Source of the DNA: Prolixibacteraceae bacterium JC049
GTDB taxonomy: Bacteria > Bacteroidota > Bacteroidia > Bacteroidales > Prolixibacteraceae
Direction: 5' to 3'
NCBI GenBank assembly: GCA_023369685.1
Contig: SACZ01000003.1
Coordinates: forward strand, 582,818 to 646,817
Length of the DNA: 64,000 bases
Part shown: in pieces, positions 56,044 through 62,608 of the stretch
Layout of the letters: every line of letters starts with the position of its first letter
How positions within the stretch are numbered: the first letter of the stretch is position 1
Made by a program: the position numbers and the translations under genes
The notes under the pieces: model-generated
Databases searched by the model: none
The model's input: only the letters and a program-made list of their open reading frames with translations
Told to the model about the DNA's origin: nothing

Positions 56044-57057
56044 ATGCTTCAAAAAGTGGTTAGTGTTAAGGATCTGGCCTGGTATTTAAATGTAAGTACA
56101 AGGCAGTTAAAAGAATTAAAGGTAAATGAGCATTACATCACATTCGAGGTGTCGAAGCCTGGCTCGACAGAGAAACGTTTAATAGAGGCACCAACTGGAT
56201 GGTTAAAATTTGCGCTCGACCGTTTAAGCGATGGGTTGCAATGGTTGTATTCCGATCATCGTACATCGGCCGCACATGGATACATACGTTCGGTAAAAAA
56301 CGATCCGGACAAACGAACTATCTTTACTAATGCTCAAAAGCACATTGGCAAGAATTATCTATTGAATATGGATTTCGACAACTTCTTTCATCAGATTACA
56401 GAAGAGAAAATAAGAATGTTGTTGGCACAAAGTCAATTATTCTCTTTTAATGCAGAAACGGAAGAGTTATTAACTCAACTTGTTTGTTATAACGGTCGTT
56501 TACCAATGGGCAGTCCAACATCGCCTCCGTTATCGAATTTTGTAGTAATGGATTTAGATAAGGAACTTACCCGGTGGACTCGTCATCAAAAAATTATTTA
56601 TACCCGTTTTGTGGATGATCTATCGTTTTCGTCGGAGCATCCGATTAGTTCTGGTCAATTTGAAATGATTAATACCATTTGTAAAGAGCATCATTTTTTA
56701 CCCGATCCAGAAAAAACGAAATGGTATGGTAAGAACGATCGCAAAGAGGTTACCGGATTAATGGTTACCAATAAAATATCTCTTCCTCCTGAATATTTAA
56801 CAGCACTTGAAAATGAAATAAAACGTTATAAAGAACTTAAATCTTTGATTCTACAATTTCCCGATTATCAGGTTATTGATTGGGCTAAGAAATTAGAGCA
56901 AGTGATTAATGGGCGATTAAACTTTGTGAAATCAACTTATGGTAGTACATCAAAGGAGTATAATACTTTATTAGATGCTTTTCATGGTCTTAACTCTATC
57001 GATACAGAAGAACAGAGCCTAAGTTGGCGTTATGCTGGATATGAATTCTTTAGTTAA
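56044..57057 (+). CDS. CRISPR-associated stand-alone reverse transcriptase
   Basis: A 337-residue reverse transcriptase: N-terminal WYLNVSTRQLKEL, early motif KRLIEAP, the template-binding LPMGSPTSPPLSNFVV, and the polymerase motif RFVDDLSFSS with D191 and D192. There is no fused Cas1 or Cas6. The frame is open 28 codons upstream into array 2, but that stretch translates a repeat, so the ATG at 56044 (MLQKVVSVKDL) is taken as start. The QGSPTSP-like motif and short size look closer to retron-type than to large group II intron enzymes (uncertain). With Cas1-Cas2 it should let spacers be taken from RNA. Confidence 0.92.
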   Translation: MLQKVVSVKDLAWYLNVSTRQLKELKVNEHYITFEVSKPGSTEKRLIEAPTGWLKFALDRLSDGLQWLYSDHRTSAAHGYIRSVKNDPDKRTIFTNAQKHIGKNYLLNMDFDNFFHQITEEKIRMLLAQSQLFSFNAETEELLTQLVCYNGRLPMGSPTSPPLSNFVVMDLDKELTRWTRHQKIIYTRFVDDLSFSSEHPISSGQFEMINTICKEHHFLPDPEKTKWYGKNDRKEVTGLMVTNKISLPPEYLTALENEIKRYKELKSLILQFPDYQVIDWAKKLEQVINGRLNFVKSTYGSTSKEYNTLLDAFHGLNSIDTEEQSLSWRYAGYEFFS

Positions 57058-57067
57058 AACCATTACT

Positions 57068-58045
57068 ATGCAAATTGTTCTAGATACTTATGGGATAAAT
57101 CTGAGTGTGAGAAACAAATGTTTTCTTTTAAAAAAAGGCAGAATAAAACGAATGATCCATCCATCTAGGGTTAGCAGTTTTTTGGTGACAATGCCTTGCA
57201 ATATAACTTCACCAGCTATTATTTTAGCTGCATCGAATGAAATTGCAATAACAGTTTGTTCAAACACTGGATCTCCAGATGCCAAGCTTTGGTCATCGCA
57301 TTTTATTAATACTCCAGCGCTTCGACGCAAGCAATACTTATTCAATGATTGTAGTGCTGCTTGTGAGTGGAGTAAAAAGATGATTCGACTAAAATTAAAA
57401 GGGCAATCGGCCAATCTGGCACTTATCGCTAACCGAAAAGAGGCAATAAAAGAGAGGAGTTTGGAGGCAATATCGTTAATAGAACAACAAATCAGAAACA
57501 CAGAGAAGGTTTCTTCTTCAACTACCAACTGGACTAAAACATTACGTTATCTCGAAGCATCATCTGCCAATCAATATTGGCAGACAATAGGAATAAAATT
57601 GCCTGCTCCCTATTATTTCGAGCATCGAATAAAGCAGAAGCCTCCTGATGCTTTCAATTCAAGTGTAAATTACTTATATGGGATCTTACGTAACCACATT
57701 GAAACAGCTATATTGAGCCTGGGTTTAGACCCTGCTTTAGGTGTAATGCATGTTGATGGTTATAACCGTCCGTCTCTTGTGTTTGATCTAATGGAACCTT
57801 TCAGACCCATAATGGATAAGCTTTTATTAGAAAACATTTTAGCAGGAAAACTAGCCAATTCAAGTGTTGTAGATTCTGATGGTGTTTGTTGGTTAAACCG
57901 AAAAGGACGAAAGAAGTTGATTGATCTGTTCAATAAAAAACTGCACCAACCAATGGTATACAATAAGCAAAAAACAAACTTAAATAATCATGTGTTGACA
58001 GAAACAAAATTATTAACTCATGCAATAAAAAGAAATGGCAACTGA
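57068..58045 (+). CDS. cas1: CRISPR integrase Cas1
   Basis: A 325-residue Cas1. Metal ligands fit the family pattern: E163 in LEASSANQYW, H228 in GVMHVDGYNRPSL and D240 in VFDLMEPFRP. The start at 57068 (MQIVLDTYGINLSVRN) gives the normal beta-rich N-terminus; an in-frame ATG at 57032 lies inside the reverse transcriptase gene. It begins 10 bp after the reverse transcriptase stop and overlaps cas2 by 11 bp. It integrates new spacers at the leader end of an array. Confidence 0.96.
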   Translation: MQIVLDTYGINLSVRNKCFLLKKGRIKRMIHPSRVSSFLVTMPCNITSPAIILAASNEIAITVCSNTGSPDAKLWSSHFINTPALRRKQYLFNDCSAACEWSKKMIRLKLKGQSANLALIANRKEAIKERSLEAISLIEQQIRNTEKVSSSTTNWTKTLRYLEASSANQYWQTIGIKLPAPYYFEHRIKQKPPDAFNSSVNYLYGILRNHIETAILSLGLDPALGVMHVDGYNRPSLVFDLMEPFRPIMDKLLLENILAGKLANSSVVDSDGVCWLNRKGRKKLIDLFNKKLHQPMVYNKQKTNLNNHVLTETKLLTHAIKRNGN

Positions 58046-58355
58046 ACATACCTTATACTTGCTGATGTACGATATAACCAATAGAAAAATTTTGCAAAAA
58101 GTGGCTAAATTGGTTCAGCAACACGGTTATGAAAGGATAAACTATTCGGTTTGGATTGGTAATAATAATCCATTAAAGCATCAGCTATTAAAAGAATCGT
58201 TGAATAGCTTATTGACAGATGAGCATGCACAAGGTTCTAATTTCTTTGTAATACCGGTAAGCCGAAAAGATATAAGCCGAATGAAATCGTATACAGGAAA
58301 GAAACCACGCAATTTAGATTACTGGTTAGGAGAAAAGCACACTATGTTTTTATAA
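58035..58355 (+). CDS. cas2: CRISPR adaptation protein Cas2
   Basis: A 106-residue ferredoxin-fold protein with the N-terminal strand YLLMYDITNRKILQKVAKL and YSVWIG, forming the structural core of the Cas1-Cas2 integrase. Its TAA stop (58353-58355) is inside the first bases of leader 3, so array 3 starts immediately after the gene. Confidence 0.94.
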   Translation: MATEHTLYLLMYDITNRKILQKVAKLVQQHGYERINYSVWIGNNNPLKHQLLKESLNSLLTDEHAQGSNFFVIPVSRKDISRMKSYTGKKPRNLDYWLGEKHTMFL

Positions 58356-58452
58356 AAACGTAAAAGTAGGAGTTTTGCAGAATATGGCCGTTTTGCATAC
58401 GATTTTCTTGTGATGTAGCCCTTGTGCAGTGCGGATTTTTGCATATCTTTAT
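58351..58452 (+). promoter_or_regulatory. CRISPR leader 3 (102 bp), overlapping the cas2 stop codon
   Basis: Differs from leader 1 at two positions. Its first five bases TATAA include the cas2 stop codon. Homology to the other leaders ends there, so the cas2 gene directly replaces the upstream flank seen at leaders 1 and 2. Confidence 0.85.
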
Positions 58453-58755
58453 GTCGAAGCGTATGCTTCAGATTTCGATCACTGAGACCAAATGCCCGAA
58501 GTTTTTCAACAGCAGATGATAAGTCGAAGCGTATGCTTCAGATTTCGATCACTGAGACAAATGGCTGCTCATGCAACACAAGTACCTTATTCTGTCGAAG
58601 CGTATGCTTCAGATTTCGATCACTGAGACTATACTCATCTACCTTAAGTTTAAGGTTTACATCTGTCGAAGCGTATGCTTCAGATTTCGATCACTGAGAC
58701 GCGTATAGTTTTGAAGATTCGTCTGGTAAGATAGTCGAAGCGTATGCTTCAGATT
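58453..58755 (+). CRISPR. CRISPR array 3: four 36-bp repeats, four spacers, partial fifth repeat
   Basis: Full repeats at 58453-58488, 58523-58558, 58594-58629 and 58665-58700, all with loop GTAT; spacers are 34, 35, 35 and 33 bp. The terminal repeat keeps 22 bp (58734-58755) and runs directly into the trailer sequence GTGTTGCGGAGAG. Confidence 0.97.
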
Positions 58756-58965
58756 GTGTTGCGGAGAGCTAAGGGGAAAGAGCAAAGGACATGGTGTTCA
58801 GATGCTAATGTAGAGGCGCAAGATTTTGCGTCTTTTCTGTTTTGCAGAGGAAATTGGATTTCATAGTAGAGACGCAATGCCTTGCATCTGTTTTATGCAT
58901 TCAGATTATAAACCTAAACTGTAGGAAAGAAAAAACACACATTACAAATGTGCGCTAGCGAAGAA
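58751..58965 (+). repeat. array trailer repeat, copy 3
   Basis: Continuous with the terminal partial repeat of array 3. It shares AGATTGTGTTGC, GAGAGCTAAGGGGAAAGAGC with copy 2, and AGATTATAAACCTAAAC and GCTAGC with copy 1. It contains two GTAGAG(A/G)CGCAA elements (58809 and 58873). Confidence 0.75.
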
Positions 58966-58977
58966 AAAATGGAAACC

Positions 58978-59005
58978 GTAGAGACGCAAAATCTTGCGTC
59001 TCTAC
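58978..59005. repeat. palindrome GTAGAGACGCAA-N4-TTGCGTCTCTAC
   Basis: Perfect 12-bp arms with a 4-base loop, between the array 3 trailer and the converging LytTR gene. Same family as 43857-43880. It can fold into a strong hairpin in either direction. Confidence 0.85.
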
Positions 59006-59041
59006 ATCGGTATTTATGACTAGTATAAACGGATCGAAAAA

Positions 59042-59812
59042 CTATAATTTACTATTGAGAGATTCTTTAACTATTTTTCTATAACTGCGGCCTATGTTTA
59101 ACTGGGTTTCGTTTACGGTGACCTGGTCAGATGAAATGCTTGATATTTTATCCTTATTAATTATAAACGATCGGTGAATTCGTAAAAAAGTGTCCGGTAG
59201 TCTGGTTACGAGTTTGCTGATTCTTTCCTTGCTTGTAACTTCATTTTTAGTGGTAACTACTTTTATATAATCCGAGAGGCTTTCAATATAAACAATGTCT
59301 TCGTACGCTATTTTTGCAAGTTTTCGGTTGGACATGATTTCCAGAAATGACTTTTTCGATTTTTCTTTCTCTTCTATCAACTGTTGAATAATTTGTCGAT
59401 TTTCTGTAATCTGGTGCATCATTAGAAGAAATGAACCAATAAATACAAGCAGGTATAATACTATTGCGAGAATAATAATTTTTGTTGAGTTGGGGCTGAG
59501 GTTGCTAAAGTTTAGGTTTTCTAAATAAACAAATGAGAATAGTAAAACTAACATTTCAAGGTATACCGAAACAATAGCGGTGCAGAAAGAATAAAATGCA
59601 AATCGGAGATATCTTTTAGTGAGGTAAAATTTAGGAACAAGTACATAGTTGAAAAAATAAGATGTTCCTAAAACAATAGGCAAAAGCATGCAAACGAAAA
59701 AAAATGCCACAGAAGTGTTTTTCCATGACGATCCAAATGTTGTAGTTAGTATAATAATTACGAATATCCAGTATGCAATATGGTAGTAGGGATTTTTTAG
59801 TTTTTTAATCAT
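59042..59812 (-). CDS. membrane-bound LytTR family DNA-binding regulator
   Basis: A 256-residue protein with four hydrophobic helices in the N-terminal half (about 12-32, 36-60, 68-92, 105-130), a short coiled coil (ENRQIIQQLIEEKEKSKKSF) and a C-terminal LytTR DNA-binding domain (about 155-252: IVYIESLSDYIKVVTTKNE, RLPDTFLRIHRSFIINKDKI). This layout of membrane sensor fused directly to LytTR, without receiver domain, is common in Bacteroidota. Its target may be the divergent channel-subunit gene at 59963 (inference). Confidence 0.9.
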   Translation of the reverse strand: MIKKLKNPYYHIAYWIFVIIILTTTFGSSWKNTSVAFFFVCMLLPIVLGTSYFFNYVLVPKFYLTKRYLRFAFYSFCTAIVSVYLEMLVLLFSFVYLENLNFSNLSPNSTKIIILAIVLYLLVFIGSFLLMMHQITENRQIIQQLIEEKEKSKKSFLEIMSNRKLAKIAYEDIVYIESLSDYIKVVTTKNEVTSKERISKLVTRLPDTFLRIHRSFIINKDKISSISSDQVTVNETQLNIGRSYRKIVKESLNSKL

Positions 59813-59962
59813 TTGTTTTCATTTTTTCAGACTAATTTCGTTAAATGTAGCAATATTACAAGTTAAAGTCGATAAATGACATTTTTAGAACGGGATTCGA
59901 CCTTGATGAATTCCGAAAACTCGTATAATTTGGCAGAAGTATTAATTATAAAAAATAATTTT

Positions 59963-60358
59963 ATGAAAGAACTATTTTTTATGGGAGGATCACTATTCAT
60001 GAGTATCCTGACAATTCTTTTTATAGTAACTTCTGCATGGATTATTTATCACTTTATTGTTGCTTATAGATCAAAAGAACCGAATCATAAGAAGCATTTA
60101 CGAAAAATTGGAATTGGAAAGTCTCTTGGATTATTCACCATGGTTGTTGGTATAATGGGGCAGATGGTTGGATTATATGAGATGTTTGATGCTGTTGAGC
60201 AAATTTTTAGAAGTGCAAATGAGATAAAACCAGCATTGGTATTTGCAGGAATAAAAGTAACCATGATATGTACCATATATGGTATAACCATCTACTTACT
60301 CTCATTGCTACTATGGTTTGCTGCTATTTTTGTTCTTGAGAAAAAGGCCAACAATTAA
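59963..60358 (+). CDS. small MotA/TolQ/ExbB-type proton channel subunit
   Basis: A 131-residue membrane protein with three hydrophobic helices (about 10-32, 50-75, 92-125) and the family-like segment MFDAVEQI and IKPALVFAGIKVTMICTIYGITIYL, where MotA/TolQ/ExbB proteins have their proton-channel helices. No MotB, TolR or ExbD partner follows. The start MKELFFMGG at 59963 is chosen; a frame opening at 59876 adds a polar, unlikely N-terminus. It is divergent from the LytTR regulator, which may control it. Confidence 0.75.
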   Translation: MKELFFMGGSLFMSILTILFIVTSAWIIYHFIVAYRSKEPNHKKHLRKIGIGKSLGLFTMVVGIMGQMVGLYEMFDAVEQIFRSANEIKPALVFAGIKVTMICTIYGITIYLLSLLLWFAAIFVLEKKANN

Positions 60359-60606
60359 CTGTCTTTTCCAAAATCTGAAATATTATTTTTTTGAAATAGG
60401 TTGATCTCAAGCAATCCCGTTACTGTTGAGCTTCAATTTGGTATTTGCTATAGGAATTTCTTGCCTGACCATATTCTGTAAACAAAGAAGAATTAAGATT
60501 GATAATTTAGGTGTCTGTCAAACTAACTATGGTCATATAGTTTTCTGAGTTCTAATGCTTGCTTGATAGTAATCGGGATGCTTTTTATCTCTATTCTAAT
60601 ACGAAA

Positions 60607-60669
60607 TTTACCTTTGCTGATTCTCTTATTTTATTTATCAGTACCTCTGTGATTTGAGAGAAAGGTAAA
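60607..60669. repeat. long-range inverted repeat in the gene-free stretch before sulP
   Basis: The region 60359-60937 (579 bp) holds no supported gene. It contains arms TTTACCTTT (60607-60615) and AAAGGTAAA (60661-60669), perfect over 9 bp and 45 bp apart. It may be a structured leader or small RNA, or chance in AT-rich DNA. Confidence 0.35.
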
Positions 60670-60872
60670 CTTGTATGCTCCTTGAGAGAATTGCCTGATT
60701 ATTAATAAATGAAACGATAGGTCGAAATTGTTTCTTTTTCTCTTTAGTTTTTGAATGATTGGAACTTAAGTCGAAACGTTAATTTACTGCAAACAATGGT
60801 AGTGTTTAGCAATGCGTTTAGTGAGTTTATAAGGGAAAGCTCTATTTTCGCCGCTCGAAAAAACAACAATGG

Positions 60873-60906
60873 TGTCAGTTCGATAAGTATTGAGCTGGCA
60901 TTTTTT
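60873..60906 (+). terminator. terminator-like hairpin directly before sulP
   Basis: A 13-bp stem TGTCAGTTCGATA / TATTGAGCTGGCA (three G-U pairs) with a 2-base loop and six T. No gene ends upstream within 500 bp, and sulP begins 32 bp later, so it may end a small RNA or attenuate sulP transcription. A -7-like TATTTTCG lies at 60843-60850. Confidence 0.6.
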
Positions 60907-60937
60907 ATGAGCGATTTAGAAATTTAGAAGCTGAAGC

Positions 60938-62533
60938 ATGAAGATGAAGTTTTCGTTTATCGACAAAAAACAAGGATCGATTAAAGATGATGTGTTCTCT
61001 GGTTTAACAGTGGCATTGGCGTTGGTTCCAGAAGCCGTGGCATTTGCATTTGTGGCCGGGATTTCACCAGTAATTGGTTTGTATGGTGCATTTATGATGG
61101 GATTGATTACGTCGTTGTTTGGCGGTCGTCCGGGAATGATTTCCGGAGCAACCGGAGCAATGGCTGTAGTGATGGTGCATTTAATTAGTGAAGGAAATGC
61201 CATGGGCGCACCTGGAGAACAAATGGGACTTCAATATCTTTTTGCAACACTATTGTTGACGGGTGTTTTACAGGGAGCAGCAGGATTTTTCCGTATGGGG
61301 AAATTCATTCGTATGATTCCTCACTCGGTAATGATGGGATTTGTAAACGGATTGGCGATTGTAATTTTCATCTCTCAGTTGGGAATGTTTAAAGTGGGCG
61401 ATGCCTGGATGCAAGGAACTCAGCTTTATAGCATGTTAGGATTAACTCTGTTAACAATGGGTATCTTGTTCTTCTTTCCAAAACTGACTAAGAAAGTGCC
61501 TGCGGCATTAGTAGGTATTGTAGTTGTTTCGTTATTGGTGATTTTTGGTGGTATTGAAACAGAAACCGTTAAGTCGTTTATTCAAAACAATGGTGGAGAA
61601 GGGTTGAAAGCAGGTTTGCCATCGTTTGGTATACCAACAGTGCCTCTATCGTTTGCTACATTGAAATTTATTTTCCCGTATGCATTGATTTTAGCTTCTA
61701 TTGGATTGATTGAGTCGTTGATGACATTGAACCTTATTGATGAGTTGACAGAGACGCGTGGTAGCGCTAACAGAGAGAGTGTGGCGCAAGGTTTAGCCAA
61801 CGTTGTAAATGGCTTCTTTGGCGGAATGGGCGGATGTGCGATGATTGGTCAGAGTATCATTAACATTAAATCGGGTGGCCGTGGCCGCTTGTCGGGCTTG
61901 GTTGCTTCATTGGCGTTGTTGGTATTCTTCCTATTTGGTGCAACATATATCGAAATGATTCCTATTGCTGCTTTGACAGGTGTAATGTTTATGGTGGTGA
62001 TTGGTACTTTTGCCTGGAACTCATTTAAAATGTGGAATCAGATTCCATTGTCAGACTTTTTGGTAATTGGATTGGTTACAGTTGTTACTGTATTCTTCGA
62101 TTTGGCAATTGCAGTATTGGCCGGTGTTGTCGTTTCGGCATTGGTATTTGCATGGGAAAATGCATTGCGTATTCGTGCTCGTAAGCATATGGATGAGCAT
62201 GGAATTAAGCATTACGAAATATACGGACCATTATTCTTTGGTTCAACTACGCTGTTTAATAGTAAATTCGAAGTGAATGAAGATCCAAGCGAGGTGGTAA
62301 TTGACTTTGCCGAGTCGCGTATTATGGATCAATCGGCCATTGAGGGTATAAATAAGTTGGCTGAGCGTTACCAAAAATTGGGTAAGCAGATTCACCTTCG
62401 TCACCTTAGTAAAGACTGTGTGAAACTGATTGAAAAGGCAGACAAAATTTGTGATGTAAACGTTTTGGAAGATCCAGATTACTTTGTTGCTATTGATAAC
62501 TACAATCGTTTGATGGCTAAAAAAGCAAAGTAG
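60938..62533 (+). CDS. SulP family anion transporter with STAS domain
   Basis: A 531-residue membrane protein. The transport part (about 10-410) has the SulP signature ALVPEAVAFAFVAGISPVIGLYGAF and the FGGMGGCAMIGQSIINIKSGG segment; about 12-14 hydrophobic helices are seen. The C-terminal STAS domain (about 430-525: KHYEIYGPLFFGSTTLF, VVIDFAESRIMDQSAIEGI) is complete. SulP proteins carry sulfate, bicarbonate or other anions by sodium or proton symport; the substrate is not decided by sequence. It ends with a good terminator. Confidence 0.95.
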   Translation: MKMKFSFIDKKQGSIKDDVFSGLTVALALVPEAVAFAFVAGISPVIGLYGAFMMGLITSLFGGRPGMISGATGAMAVVMVHLISEGNAMGAPGEQMGLQYLFATLLLTGVLQGAAGFFRMGKFIRMIPHSVMMGFVNGLAIVIFISQLGMFKVGDAWMQGTQLYSMLGLTLLTMGILFFFPKLTKKVPAALVGIVVVSLLVIFGGIETETVKSFIQNNGGEGLKAGLPSFGIPTVPLSFATLKFIFPYALILASIGLIESLMTLNLIDELTETRGSANRESVAQGLANVVNGFFGGMGGCAMIGQSIINIKSGGRGRLSGLVASLALLVFFLFGATYIEMIPIAALTGVMFMVVIGTFAWNSFKMWNQIPLSDFLVIGLVTVVTVFFDLAIAVLAGVVVSALVFAWENALRIRARKHMDEHGIKHYEIYGPLFFGSTTLFNSKFEVNEDPSEVVIDFAESRIMDQSAIEGINKLAERYQKLGKQIHLRHLSKDCVKLIEKADKICDVNVLEDPDYFVAIDNYNRLMAKKAK

Positions 62534-62557
62534 ATATAACTACGATATTTAAAGAGA

Positions 62558-62586
62558 AAGGGAGAGGCTTTGAAAGCTTCTCCCTT
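62558..62586 (+). terminator. Rho-independent terminator of sulP
   Basis: A 13-bp stem AAGGGAGAGGCTT / AAGCTTCTCCCTT (one G-U pair) with a very short loop, followed by ATTCTTTT. Confidence 0.75.
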
Positions 62587-62608
62587 ATTCTTTTCTATAC
62601 TTAGAATA

